From Dolomedes plantarius (Eukaryota > Arthropoda > Arachnida > Araneae > Dolomedidae), in assembly GCA_907164885.2 (NCBI GenBank), contig OU015491.1, positions 119,071,431 through 119,135,430 of the forward strand: a DNA stretch of 64,000 nt. Reading direction: 5' to 3'. The position numbers and the translations under genes are program-made. The notes beneath the pieces were generated by a model. It was not told where the DNA came from, searched no databases, and saw nothing but the letters and a program-made list of their open reading frames with translations. Shown one piece after another: positions 46,276 through 59,825 of this stretch (positions are counted from its first letter, which is position 1; the number at the start of each line of letters is the position of its first letter).

Positions 46276-46958
46276 TCCCGGGCCCTTGAACTACGCACTC
46301 GCGGTGTATACTTGGGGAGTGAGTTTCATAGAAATGGCAATTTCTCCCCTTCGGATGAACATAAAATCAAAATGGGTATCAATTTTGGAAAGCAAAAAGA
46401 TTGGGCTATCATATGACATCCAAAACAGTAAATGCACTTTTTAGCAGAAAATTAGATTTTTTAAGGTGGTCGGCCCTTTTAAGAGAATTGTTAGAAGCAA
46501 TGGAATTTAATTCTTTCGAGAGAACGTGGGAAGTAATAATGAGTATATGTAGCGTGGGGTGTAATAATGTGTGGGATGTAATCCTCAAGATCCTGTCCGA
46601 TTTTCAAAACTGCTTACTCTGCTAACAAAAACCTTGTTGAATTTTTACTAAAGTGGTTCTGTTTCAGACTGTTCTAAATGAAAAAATAAACTATATATGA
46701 GCTTAAGTTAATTGGCTGAACACACTATTAAAAAGCATGCAGTGCTACTTAACCACAGTTTCTAAACTTTTCTCAGCTGTTTCTGTACACAACATCACTT
46801 TTTATTTTCTAAATCCGCTGCGGGCTTGTTTTTCTTAAGGGATGATGAGTATGTTATTCTTTATGAGTATTTAATGAGCCATTTCATGTATCAATACGGC
46901 GGAGGACTGAGGATTATGTTGCAAAATGTTTTATCCAATGGTTGATTTAATGTATATA
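46276..46958. other. No gene seen
   Basis: AT-rich. The short open frames match nothing I recognise. Confidence 0.5.
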
Positions 46959-47727
46959 CAGACGGACCTCTATTTAACGAACCTCTATTTTGCGAATTTC
47001 TCTATTTTGCGAACTTTTACTTGGAACCAAGAACATTTTGTGAATTTCTTCGTAAAATAACCTCCATATAGCGAAGTGCATTCTCTATTTAATGAAGTTT
47101 TTCTTGAGATCCAATATTATTTTTTCTCCATATTTCTCAAAATATTTCTGAACCTTTCAAACTTATTCTTTCTTTTAACACATTTAACACATTAACTTTC
47201 TTTTAACACATTCCGACGTGGGTTGCAGTTTGAAGAAAATCCACCTCAAGGGGTTTTTGGTGACATTGCAAAAATGAGAGACGTATTATGAGAGAAATCT
47301 CTTTTTCGAACAAAAAACTCAGACAAAATTGACAGACTTTATTAGTGATTAAATTTAAGGACGCATGTGATAATGTATGCTTAAAATTACTTCTTATAAT
47401 AAATGCGATAGTGTAATTAAAATTCATTAATTTTAATAAAATTTTTTTAACTGAAAATACAGTGCATTCCCGGAAAATGTTTTGTTTTATTCTTGTTTTC
47501 CTTGCAGATTTCTGTTTGATGGGTAAGATATATGAAACAAATAGACATTAATTTACAAAATAAAGGTGTGATCAATTACTTTTATTAATAATATTTAGTG
47601 TTTATGAATTTAAAATCTGTTTTGTTAGTTTAAAGTATTTTAAAAGGTGAATCTCTGTTTAACGAATTTTCCATATTACGAACTTTTTTTCGGGATTTAG
47701 CGACTTCGTTAAATAGAGGTCCGACTG
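46959..47727. mobile_element. pogo/Tigger-like non-autonomous element
   Basis: The terminus CAGACGGACCTCTATTTAAC and the complement of the right end (CAGTCGGACCTCTATTTAAC) match at 19 of 20 bases. TA flanks the left end; the right flank reads CA, probably mutated. CTCTATTTTGCGAA-like subrepeats follow the left end. Non-coding, 769 bp. Confidence 0.88.
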
Positions 47728-48130
47728 CAATACTAAAGGGTATTACATATTGTAAATAGGAAGAAATATAAATTTTCTATAAATGATATAATGTATCCCA
47801 TCATTTTCCCCTCATGAAGTGGACCGTTCCATTCGCCCTTGAGAGCGAATGATAAAAATATACCTCTGATAAGTTTTCAGATTTTTGAGAGATTTTGTTA
47901 CGTCTTTTTTCGGTTCCCTAATGAACACGTGGTGAAAAAAATGAGCTAATTGTTAAAGCCTTTAAAGTATAATCAGCTTTATAACTGCTTAACTGAAACT
48001 ATTGCAAAATTATCAATTAAAATTTAGTTTCTTATATACCTGGCATCATATTTTTCAAAAGTATCGTAACCCTTGGTTAAATTTATTTAATTGTTTTGTT
48101 GCAAAATTAACTGTGACAAAATGTCACTCA
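47728..48130. other. No gene seen
   Basis: AT-rich spacer with nothing recognised. Confidence 0.6.
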
Positions 48131-48372
48131 AATTGAATCAGTCATTTTGAATTGGAGTCATCTCCATTTTTAAAAATTTTTCATGAGAAGCAAAAAACTA
48201 TAACTCGCCTTCATGCATTATACATTAGACTAAATTTATTATTTATTATGTTTATAAGGCATCAATCCTGATGCAAAAATATAATTTTTTAATATTTTTT
48301 TTTAAACTTGGGGGCCTCAAAATAGTTGAAGAAAAGTGGAGATGACTCCTTTTCAAAATGACCGATTCAATT
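48131..48372. mobile_element. MITE-like inverted repeat, 242 bp with 40-bp ends
   Basis: 48131-48170 (AATTGAATCAGTCATTTTGA...) is complementary to 48332-48372 with three or four mismatches. The loop is AT-rich. No target duplication was identified. Confidence 0.75.
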
Positions 48373-48464
48373 AAACTAACATGATATGTTTAATTGCCTG
48401 ATATTCCATAACTAAAGCTATACCTTCCTTATTTTATAAAGTCACTTAAAGAATTCAGAAGGAA

Positions 48465-49830
48465 AAAAATTGAATTCCTAAAAATCAATAAAATACATAG
48501 TTCTGGCTTAAATGTGAATACTGTCAAAATAAGAAAGATATGCCTCACTGTTATCCTACGAATTCCATAGAAGTTTCTGAGAAACGGCACAAAAGAAGGT
48601 TAAAGAATTCGGTTCTTCATACACTTGAAAACAATGAGAGTGGAAATCGATCTGAGGAAACTCTTCCTTTCAGAAAATGACCGTTTTGCGTTATAACTCA
48701 CCACTCTGAGTGGTTTCCGGTGAAGGTACTACAGTTCGCCATGAAACTTAAATAGAATGAAAGGTAATCTTAAAAACTTTTATATGAGTCTGTAATGATT
48801 TCCGTTGTTCCATTCTACAGCTTTGTATTTAACTCAGATAAATTCCAACACATTTTAAATTAATTAATAATCTAAAATGCAAGAATTACTAAACTTTTTA
48901 ACTTCCAACTATAGATACACTCTTGTATATTTTTATATTAAGTGAGAGACAATGTAGTTATCTCTCTATTCTAAAATCTTCTCTATTCTAAAATATTCTC
49001 TATTCTAAAAAAAAGTAACTCCCGCTGCCGCTGTCAAAAGCTTGTCACGCTATCTCCGCCGAAACCACTGGGGGTATGGGGTCGAGAGCAATACCAATGG
49101 ATGCAGAAAAAGGAGGGGACCAAAGTAAGACATGTCTCATTTTCGTCGGACATTAACATTTTTTTTAATTTTATGTTTTGTGGGAAATATTGACTTTTTC
49201 ATCTTCAGATTACCATAACTCGCCAAAAAATGATCGTAGAATTTTGATATTTTTACATTCTAAGACTACAGACATTTCTCTTTCAAACTAGACCTCATTT
49301 GTATAAAAATATTTTAAAACAGACTAATATTCTCATCAAAAAATGAAACACAGTTTTTCAAGAAATATGGTCCCCTATGTGGATATAATATCGATGCTCC
49401 TCGAGTTTTTATCTTGCAAGAAAAATATTTACATCAATTGGAAGCTGAAAGCTTTCTTATTCATATAAATTTCATTTCAAGTTTTTATCTTAAATTTTCG
49501 ATTTTTAATTGAATTTTAAAGCTGATAATTCAACAGTGATGAAACGCCCTTCGCATTAAGGGTGACAACAGCTAATGGATGGAAGCTGTTACATTGCCCG
49601 AGAATCACCCCTACGTATCTCGCTATTAGCCATAACAGAGGAGCGAGCGTAGCTAGCCTAGGGGCGAAGCTCCTTGTTCAATAAATAAATCAAAAAGTCT
49701 AAATATAATAATTCAATTCCTAAAAATCAATAAAATACGTACATATTACTAGTAAAAATATAAAAACTCGCAAAATAACAATGATATATATTTTACTGTT
49801 ATCCTTCAAAACCTATAGAAGATCCTAACA
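48465..49830. other. No gene; partial direct duplication and a GC-richer unclassified block
   Basis: AATTCCTAAAAATCAATAAA followed by a similar 80-bp context occurs at 48472 and again at 49711. Between them 48961-49008 has three copies of TTCTCTATTCTAAAAT, and 49020-49150 and 49555-49680 are richer in GC (AGGGGCGAAGCTCC). No coding similarity. Confidence 0.45.
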
Positions 49831-50769
49831 AAGTTTTTTTTTTTCAGTGCGGAGGCCTTTGTCCCATAAGGTATCCGACTACGTTCGGATTACTTTTTTA
49901 GAAACGCATGGTTGGGCACACTTTAATTATATTTTTGGTTTTAATTCCAATAAAGATTAATGAAAGAGTGACAATTTTTAAAATAAAGTTCTATGTTTTT
50001 TCAAAATCGTTAAATATATGCAGAATTTTAAGGAAATTTTAAAAAAACTTCAAAAAATGCTATATTAAAAACAGTCAATCTCAGCTGAATAAAAGTTATA
50101 CCAGAATAAAATACATGCTTTTATCTACAGAACCTACTAAAAGTTTGAAATTATATTAAGAAATGAATATTTTACAACTAATCGAATATTTATTATGAAA
50201 TTTTTGCTAATTTTACGATATTATTATTTATATAATAGGTCACAAATTGGAAAACATTCATTCAATCAAATTTATTTTAATGCATCCCCTAGAAAACAAT
50301 ATATAGACTAGGCACACAAAATTTCACAAAAATTCAATGGTAATATTTTGAGTTATGACTTTAAAAGTCAGCAAAAATGGTTATATCTCAAATTTGCGAA
50401 GAATGCATTTAAAGTTTTACATGTGCTTAGAATTACAAGCTATGGGATGTAAAATTCACAGTTTGCAAAAATGTTCTTATTTTAATTATTTCATTAAAAG
50501 TTTACTAAAATTATATTACAAAATGAAATCCTGTTTGTATTAATTGTTAACAGGTTTCTGGTCTTTTAATAAACGGTCACTTCCAGTGATTTAAATCTCC
50601 ACTTCCGGTTTTCCAGTCATTATACAATCTTAAATATATCGGCTTCTAATTAACGTACAGACAAAAATAAACCTCTTTTGTAAAGCTACTGGTCTATCCA
50701 ATTAAAGAATAAAAAAATGTTATTTTTGACCCAAATTATACTTTTCAACGTAGTCGGAATCTTAAACAT
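49831..50769. other. No gene seen
   Basis: AT-rich spacer. Confidence 0.6.
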
Positions 50770-51085
50770 TAGCCTGTTATCACAGTGGTAATTCTGCCCT
50801 CTTTATTATGGTAGCACCATATAGGTGGAATGGCATCACCCCCTAAGAACCGTTCCCGTAACTTTGAACCAAATAAAGTGAAGAGACCGAAAACACTTGA
50901 TTCCGCACCTCCAAAGGTATTTTGGGAAATTGGAGTACATTGCAGCAACGACAGATTTTTCATTTGCACCAACAGCCATTAGGGTACACGTCGGTGGATA
51001 TGTCGGTGACGTGCATCGAACCCGCAACTTGCTGGTTACTGGTTCGATGCCTTTTCCAAATGGCCCACCTGCGCCCCAGCTCCTA
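50770..51085 (-). mobile_element. tRNA-derived SINE, family 2
   Basis: On the minus strand GAGCTGGGGCGCAGGTGGGC (51082-51063) fits a tRNA 5' region with box A, and GCGGGTTCGATGCACG (about 51030-51015) fits box B. The rest, to about 50770, is unrelated to SINE family 1. Confidence 0.6.
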
Positions 51086-51169
51086 AGAAAGTATTAATAA
51101 TAATTTGGGTATATGTAATTTATACGCAAAATTATTACTATTTGTTTCCTTTTTTATCGAAATTGATAG

Positions 51170-51345
51170 GCTTGGTTTGGTTTGAAACGTACGGTCAACT
51201 TTTTTTGCTACATGAGAGCTAATTAGATCGGGAATTACAATTTAAAGCCGATTCCAAACGGCTACAAACATCCATGCCAACAGTCGGACTCGAAACCACA
51301 GGATCTGAATCAAATGCCAGCGTCCTAGCCATTCGGCCACCACCT
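51170..51345 (-). mobile_element. tRNA-derived SINE, family 1, - copy
   Basis: On the minus strand GGTGGTGGCCGAATGGCTAG (box A region) is followed by GTGGTTTCGAGTCCGAC (box B region), then AATCGGCTTTAA and a CAAACCAAACCAAGCC tail. Same layout as 41905-42080. Confidence 0.8.
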
Positions 51346-52010
<665 letters not shown>

Positions 52011-52217
52011 TCGTCTTTCATTGACTATTTAAAACTAATCGATTTAGTGCGTCGATGTTTAAATCTTTTATGTTATCATTAACTAACTTGTAGAAAGTAA
52101 ACCATCTGAAAGCGAAGTTTTAATATTGTGAATGGAGGGTCCATTTAACCTGGAACTTTATGGTGGCCAAAATATATTCAACTCTGTCTATATATCTTAC
52201 CATATAGCTCTTGCTCG

Positions 52218-52813
<596 letters not shown>

Positions 52814-52836
52814 ATATATATAGATATATATATATA

Positions 52837-54728
52837 GAATTCCTACATTCGAAATAATTAATGACTATACAAAAATGCAAGACTATAAATTTATACAAAT
52901 TTATATTTAAGATTTTCAAGAATATTTGATTACAACATCGAAATTTCAAGAAAATATTCGTGTTGTTTTCATTAGCATTATCATTTTAATTTGAATTGAT
53001 TATTTTGATGTACTAGACGTTAAAATAAGATATCTTTTTTACCTTATTTTAATCATAAAGAATTATGTCGGATTTCTTTTCTTTAACCAATTTCCATTGA
53101 TTTTCTTCAAGTGAATATATAGTCAAAAACAAAAGCATTCCGGATAAATGAATCGCTTGTACTCATTCATCTAGTTGTCTGGACTAATAGTAAACTTATT
53201 CAGCTAGTCAATCAGAATAACGAGTGTTTAGAATTGAGACGAAAAAAAACAATATTTTTTCATTGACATGTACACACAGCAATACTAAAATAGAAAGCGG
53301 GATAATGTTTCAGTAAAGCTTTTAAGGCCCTAGAATTAAACATATAAACTTAGTACTACCACAATAGGGGATTTGGAATTCCTTTCACAATATATAAGGA
53401 TGAATAACAACAAAAAATTTTACTAAAATATCTCTTCAAATTTTCTAACAAAGATATAAAAATTAACTAAAATAATTCGATTTCAAATCAATACATGATT
53501 AAAGAAATGAATGAAATTCGACAAAGAAGAGTTCTTTCCAAGTTGACATAGCCAAGAAGTTGTACTTTGAAAGTACTGTAAGTAGTTGTACTTTAAAGTA
53601 AGAAAATCGTTTTTTTTACTTTAAAATAAAAAATCTTTCTCTAAAAGTTTGATTCCAAATTTTTATACATTATCTCATTCCCGTGAATTTATTCTAAACT
53701 GTTTAAAATTTTACAGCTAATTCAGTTAAGCGCATTACGTTGCACTTACTCTAAAATTCTTCTCTTATCGATTGTAATATATTCTATGATGTGAAACAGG
53801 ATTCTGCAAGTATTTACTCGGCAAACTTTATGCTTTTATTTATAGAGAAGAATTTACTCACTTATTCTAATTTTTTCCCAATGTGTATAGATGCATGACT
53901 TTTTTTTCTTTTTGAGAACAAATAAATCATGTTCTGAAGGCGTAAACGGTATACATGATGAAAAACAATAAAGTAACTGAAATGTCTCGATGAAAAAAAC
54001 AACCTCAAACGAAAATTTATTTAACAATTACAAAACCGGGAGAATAGGTTTCATCCAAACTAAGTTTTAAATACTTCTGACAGATTTATAAAAGTACACC
54101 TTTAAAGACTTAATTGGATATGTAATGTTATTCTATATATTACATTTAACTGGACATGCAATTAGTTACTATCATATGTTAATGATCAAACGGTGAGAGT
54201 TAATATACATTAAAGTATGGTACAATATATTTCCTTTTATTAATTACAATAGTAAATACGTACTAAAGGAATATGAACAAGCCAGAAAACAACAACGCAC
54301 AAGAGGAAAATGAAAGGCTATCCAAAGGCTCTATTGCCTCCCAATACCATCATAGAGGTCCCGTTCAAAAATGTTTGAGAATACCTGTAGTATCAGGCAA
54401 CTTTAGCTAAAGGCTATGCTTGATAACGAGGTGTAGACAGAGTTGATGAACGATAGAGGACACATAAGATTGTAATTACAGAGAACAAAAATTGGAAAAC
54501 GCCCACAGAGAAATGCTCTGGGGCCTCCGTGTGAAACTTGGAAATGTCCCAAGAAAAGAAACTTCAGGGCAAATGCAGTGCAGGGTGGTGTGAGGCCTAT
54601 GTGGAAATTCTAGAAGAGGCAGGTGTGATCTCAACGAAGGTTAGCGGTCGAAGGAGTCGAGAGTTATTGGAGAAGTTGGAGATCCAGAGGTAGCAATCCT
54701 AGGAACTTAGGTTGAAGAGGTTGCAACG
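52837..54728. other. No gene seen
   Basis: AT-rich to about 54240, then GC-richer (54290-54728) without coding similarity. The GC-richer part may belong to another repeat. Confidence 0.5.
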
Positions 54729-56031
54729 TGTGGTAACTAAAAAAAGGAATCCAGGATAAACGAGGTATAGTGATGTAATAACTCCAGTTGGAATTATTAG
54801 GCTGTGATCGTGCTAAATGAATGGGTACAACTCTCATAAAACACACAATAATTATACACATATACAGGATTTATTTACATATATTACATATACACTTACA
54901 TTGAATAGCATTATGCTGAATTCGTTATAGCATTTATCACTAGGCTTCCACTTTTCGCCTTATATTATAAACATATGCATGTATCATTAATAATCTGACT
55001 TGCAACATTCAATAGAGCTTAATACAGGCCGACCCTTTACGGGCAAGAGGCACATATGTAATATTAGGGATGTGAATAATTATGATTCTCAAAATTGCTC
55101 ACCCATGAGATGCTTGACTCCAAAGGTTACACTCGTCTAGGAAATCTGATATTTTTCACACTAAGTTCAGCATGTATAACGTTATTGGTGCGTGGTCCCA
55201 CGTGTTCCAGCACAGTTCTAGATGAGTCTCGATGAGAAATTTCACAATTACTGTCCAGGTACAGTTCTTTATTGCACGTTGGAGATCCGGCGGTCAGCTC
55301 GCTTTGGAGTGGTCTCAGCTTCCGAATTACTGTCTGTATGAACCTTCAGCGGCGGTAGGCGTTATTAATTGATTGCTGTGATGGTCAGCTTGCTTTGGAG
55401 TTGTCTCAGCTTCTATAAGGCTTATGTCAAGGATTACGGCACGCTTTCGGCTCTTCTTCGATTACGCTTACCGCCAGGATCACGTTCGCTTGATGCTCTA
55501 GAGGTAGCTTGGTCCATTCTTAACGTCTTTGTATGATGGGCTCTCTCGACGGCTCTCAGCAAGTTATTTTATCTTTTTACATTGTAAAAAAATGGCTCCC
55601 TTCTAAAAATGCCCCCACATAGTATATATAATGTTTTTCCTCTTTTTTTACTGGCTGCGGGGTCTATTGGTCTCTCATTCGCTGCTACAACTTTCTCCTA
55701 TCGTGTGCAGGGGCAGTCCACTTTAGCTCCCCGGCCGCATCTTGCATTGGTCGTGTCTAATCTCCTACTTGCATTTTTAATGAACATTGGCGGCCGTTCG
55801 GATATATTCCCAGGCGTCCGTGGCGGGATATATTCCCAGGCACGGATGCCCCCGCTCTTGACTTCTGACCCGATTTATGATCGCCTGACATTTTAATGTT
55901 GTGAAGTTTTATGATGGCGACCTGCCGGCGTCCCTAGGCTTTGTGTTCTGGCATCTCTGTTTTCATGTTGGGTGGTCCCTACCCGTTACCTAACCGCCTA
56001 GCGATTCGTATATTCACATCCTGTTTATTAC
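54729..56031 (-). repeat. LTR-like unit in minus orientation, about 1.3 kb
   Basis: On the minus strand it would start TGTAATAAACAGGATGTG at 56031, immediately after a polypurine-like AAAGGGGGGAATA (56032-56044), and end AGTTACCACA at 54729. AATAAATCC at about 54870 (minus) fits a polyadenylation signal. The last 35 bp (54729-54764) are the reverse complement of the end of the BEL/Pao LTR at 57560-57596. Inside are two copies of a 30-bp segment (GGTCAGCTCGCTTTGGAG at 55290 and 55381). Confidence 0.45.
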
Positions 56032-57555
56032 ATATTCCCCCCTTTGGAGATTTAATAAAAAATCGTGAAGCGATTTTTTTTACAAAAGACAATTCGTTAC
56101 AACACATCTTCTGCTCCTAATACTGACCTCATATTTACAATTGTCCCTAACTATACGAGGTACTACTCATTACGCCATATCAAATACACATATAATTACG
56201 CTAAACATTACTAGTTATACCACCTGCGTATAATCATTACATATAATCATTAAAATTGACATTACACTGTTACACTGACTCTGCAGCATGATACATTGCA
56301 TACTGATAACATACCTTATATACTGAAAATCATACATTATATACTGAAAATCATACATTATATACTGAAAACCTAATTGACTTTTTCTTTACACTTTTAT
56401 GCTAAACATAATACACTGACACATAATTCATTTGACATTGCCTACACTGTTTATTTATATTACACTGCTATACTACATATTACGATCACCTATACACTAC
56501 TATATCAAATTACGACTGACCTACTGACTTTTAATATACACCTCTTCTCGTACTGTTTCTCTAACGACTCGGTTGTTTACCTCAGCTGTTTGTTTACTAT
56601 CGTTGTGTGCTGTTTATATCTGTCACTCCTTCCTTCCAATTCTACGCGTTACCATGGCAATATTTCACTTACCCAGTCCGGTTTATGGTTAAGCCCTTGT
56701 CGTCCACTCATCGCAAAACCAGTTTCGTTTAAATCTTACACTCTGCTTATCTCAGTACGTCATCGTAAAGTAATTATCGACTCGTAACGGTTTCCTCCCT
56801 TATAGCTGGCAAGGGTAAACGGCTACCCTTGTCTAATTATCGCTTGGTCACTTCCGACCCTAGTACATCCTTTTTCGCTATCATTACGTTGTCCTGACGA
56901 AGCTTCTTATTTATTGGCGTTTCCCTATTCGTAACTATATCTACTTTTTTTATATTTCGTTTATAGCTTGAAACTTCTTTTATTTTGTGTTTTCCTTTTT
57001 ATGACTGTTTGTCTATGTATGTATTTGTTATCTATCTTTTGCTATGCACTGCTCTTGATCGTCTTGTCACAATGTGTAGTGATCGGCTGGCTTGTATTTG
57101 TTTATCCCATTGCCGGCCTTTATATTTATTTAATAATCGTTGCTATGACCTGGTCTTGCGCGCATTTACAATTTTTTTTATTCGTGTTATTTTTCTTGGT
57201 TTTTGCAATTTTTTTTGTTATTTTTTGTGTATTACGCTAGACTTATGACCGTACATGTTTGTTGCCCTCTACTCACTTTTGTGTTTGCATTTTTGTGTTT
57301 CTCATATCCTTGTTTTTCCTATTATCATTTTATTAATATTTGTCGTTCAACTATTTAGCTGTTTCGCTCGCTTCTTTCGTATTTATCTCGTGATTCAATG
57401 CTTGCCTTCTGAAAACGGACACACGATTTATTTGCTCTCTCTACGCTACTGACCGGATAACTAGGTGCTATATTTTTGCTTACTCTATACACAATATAAT
57501 CTAGGAGAAGAGTTAAGCACTTTTTACGTAATAATTTTTTGAAGTTACAACTCAT
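56032..57555. other. T-rich region between two LTR-like units; no gene
   Basis: This holds the polypurine-like tract (56032-56044), a 22-bp tandem repeat (ATACATTATATACTGAAAATC type, three copies, 56308-56370) and a strongly T-rich strand. The open frames at 56377-57452 are a by-product of the T bias. Part of it must be LTR belonging to the + strand BEL/Pao copy, but I could not set its start. Confidence 0.5.
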
Positions 57556-57596
57556 CGGCTTCGTTTATCCTGGATTCCTTTTTTTTAGTTACCACA
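57556..57596 (+). repeat. 3' end of the 5' LTR of BEL/Pao copy 2
   Basis: TCGTTTATCCTGGATTCC, a T run, then AGTTACCACA ending in CA, followed by TTTGGCG as after many LTRs. The LTR start was not determined. Confidence 0.7.
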
Positions 57597-57598
57597 TT

Positions 57599-57616
57599 TG
57601 GCGAACTCACCAGGAT
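57599..57616 (+). other. Primer-binding site of BEL/Pao copy 2
   Basis: TGGCGAACTCACCAGGAT, three bases after the LTR end. TGG would pair with a tRNA CCA end. I could not identify the tRNA. Confidence 0.6.
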
Positions 57617-57695
57617 TCGGATATCAAGTGATTTCCATGGCTGATGAGTTTTAACTTATGATTTATACAGTGTTAAAAAATGCGCTAAATTTTCA

Positions 57696-58604
57696 ATGGA
57701 TGCTGCCAAGCAAAAAAGGACTGCCTTAAGAAGTGCATTCACGCGGACAGCCAATAATTTAAAGACTTTCATTAGCGAAGCGGCTCCAGACATTATGGAA
57801 GTCGAAGTATGTTTAGAGCAGTTAAGTGACAAGAGTAAGCTACTAGCCGAAGCAGATGAAAAGTTTTTAAGTTTGTATCAAGTTAAGTTTTCTCAAGAGG
57901 AGTACGACGCCGAATTTGAATCAGCTGAAGAATGCCAAGATAAATTTATTCGGTTAAAAATGAAAGCCAAGAATATAATTGCGCAGACAAATGCGCAGAT
58001 ATAATCTTTCCTTTAGTAGTCTTGTTTGCCTAGTGAAATTCTAAAAACTTGGGAACGATCTCGATTCTCTGCGTCACCGACAGTTCCAGGTAAGAATGAC
58101 TTAGATTTATTAATCGCTTTTTTTAAACATGAGGTAGAGTCCTAGTCAAGAATGACAATGGCTCGTACTACTTATTTTTCAGAAAAGTTAAATAAGAAGA
58201 GTGTTAAGAGGCTTGAATTTGATAACACTATACCTACTGCTTCAGAATTATTAAGTACTAACAAAATTGTATATAAAAAACATTCTAAACCCTTTAAGAA
58301 ATACGAAAGCTATCTCTTTTGGGATAAATATCATCCATCTTAAAGTTGTAAGGATATTTCCATTCCTAAAATGTCTTTAGATGACAAAACATATTTAGTT
58401 AAGAGTAAAAATGCTTGCTTCGTTTGCCTGAAAAAGTCACACAGGGCAGCTTATTGTAAATCAAATGTTAAATGTCATACTTGGTACAAAAGGAATTTCC
58501 CTATTTTGTGTCCAGATTTGACTGCCAAGGTTAGTAAAAATTGCGAGGATAATGCGAGTAATGTGAACGTGCAAGAAAGTAGTACTTTAAATAACCATGT
58601 ACAG
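57696..58604 (+). pseudogene. BEL/Pao gag with a large internal deletion
   Basis: The start MDAAKQKRTALRSAFTRTAN (57696) opens a 102-residue charged helical N-terminus ending at 58004. The next coding block, after a frame change, is already the C-terminal part: LPSEILKTWERSRFSAS and DLLIAFFKHEVES (58030-58140). The DUF1759 region of some hundreds of residues is therefore missing. A CCHC knuckle follows, CFVCLKKSHRAAYC (58418-58459), with a degenerate second knuckle. The C-terminus is cut by the hAT-like insertion at 58605. Confidence 0.8.
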
Positions 58605-58918
58605 CAGGGGTGTCAAACTCAAAGGCTACCTTGGGCCAAACAAACAAGGTTTAACTATAGGTGGGCCACAAAAAAATCAATATTAATAGAAACGTAGGTT
58701 TATTTACCTAATTACAGTATTTTCAACATAAATATATGCATTTTGTTTAATAATAACAAAAAAGAGTACCATTAAAAAAAACATTTAGCGAATTCTTCCT
58801 ATCTTATTATAATTCTGCGTCGGTTATTCTATTATATATTATTGTGTGCCAATATATTGGCCGGGCCGCAAAAATGTTCGTCGCGGGCCGCATGCGGCCC
58901 GCGAGTTTGACATCCCTG
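58605..58918. mobile_element. hAT-like non-autonomous element, 314 bp, perfect 8-bp TSD
   Basis: The ends CAGGGGTGTCAAACTC and GAGTTTGACATCCCTG are inverted with one mismatch. ATGTACAG flanks both sides (58597-58604 and 58919-58926). GC-rich GGGCCGC motifs sit near the ends. Removal plus one ATGTACAG restores the retrotransposon frame, so the insertion is younger than the host element. Confidence 0.97.
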
Positions 58919-58926
58919 ATGTACAG

Positions 58927-59700
58927 CTTTCGGATGTGTATCTCCAAACTTTAGTTGTAAGATTGTATAATAGTAAGAAAGAAATGTTAGTACGCGCAAT
59001 TTTTGTTACGGGAAGTATGAAATCTTACGTCAGTTCTGATATTGCAATAAGTATGATTTATAAACCTAAAAGTGAAGTTAAGTTAAAGCAATCAATGTTC
59101 GGTGGTTTAGAAACTGTTGAAAGTGTATATAAGAATTTTGATATTGTAGTAAGTGTTGTTGATAATAGTTTTAAGTGTAAGTTTGAAGCTCTTGGTCAAA
59201 ACCGCATTTGTTCTGAGAATAAGCAATTCCCGTCTGGTCCGTGGTTAAATGAGTTTAAAATACACAGTATTAAAATTACGGATTTGGAAAGAAATACCTT
59301 TAAAGTTGATAGTAAAATAAAGTTATTAATTGGCACCGATGTAGCGGGTAAATTGTTAACAGGTTCAATCATACCTCTTAAGTCTAATTTGACGGCAGTG
59401 CACACTCGATTAGGGTGGAAGATTTTAGGAAAGATTTTTGAAACTGAGCCAACCGTTAAAAATCCTTTTCTCATGGTTTCTTCATTGTTAACACAAAATC
59501 GGTGTATAAGTGACCTTTGGAAATTAGATGTGTTGGAGATTACGGATCCTACTCATCACAAATCTAGGATAGAGTTAGAAGAAGAAACTAATAAGTATTT
59601 TAAAGAAACTCTTTGTGTTAACTCGGAGGGTAGATACGAAGTCGCGTTACCATGGGTAGTAGATAGTGATTCCTCGCCCGAAAATAAAAAAATGGCGTAA
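58927..59700 (+). pseudogene. BEL/Pao A17-type protease and start of RT linker
   Basis: The frame continues from gag across the hAT-like element: LSDVYLQTLVVRLYN, then IFVTGSMKSY at the active-site position. The catalytic Asp of the DTGS box is Val here, so the protease is dead. Further on are LLIGTDVAGKLL, HTRLGWKILGKI and the linker LWKLDVLEI into the RT region. A frame break at 59698 separates it from the RT. The apparent ATG at 58846 lies inside the hAT-like element and is not a real start. Confidence 0.85.
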
Positions 59701-59825
59701 AAAAGTTTATTAAGTACGAAAAGGAAATTAATGAGTACCGGTAAATTAGAAGCTTATCGCGACGTTTTTAAAAACTGGTTCACCTTGGTATAATTGAAAA
59801 AGCACAAGACGAAGAACCGGCACGA

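Noticed and set aside
47203..47427. Minus-strand frame of 74 codons as a small gene
   Set aside because: It lies inside the Tigger-like non-autonomous element (46959-47727) and shows no recognisable motif.
56377..57452. Hydrophobic open frames that look like membrane proteins
   Set aside because: The strand is extremely T-rich, which yields Phe/Leu/Ile/Cys-rich frames; there is no conserved motif, and the region lies between LTR-like units.
58846..58926. ATG at 58846 as the start of a 284-residue gene
   Set aside because: The first 25 codons lie inside a hAT-like element; the real frame comes from the retrotransposon upstream of the insertion.
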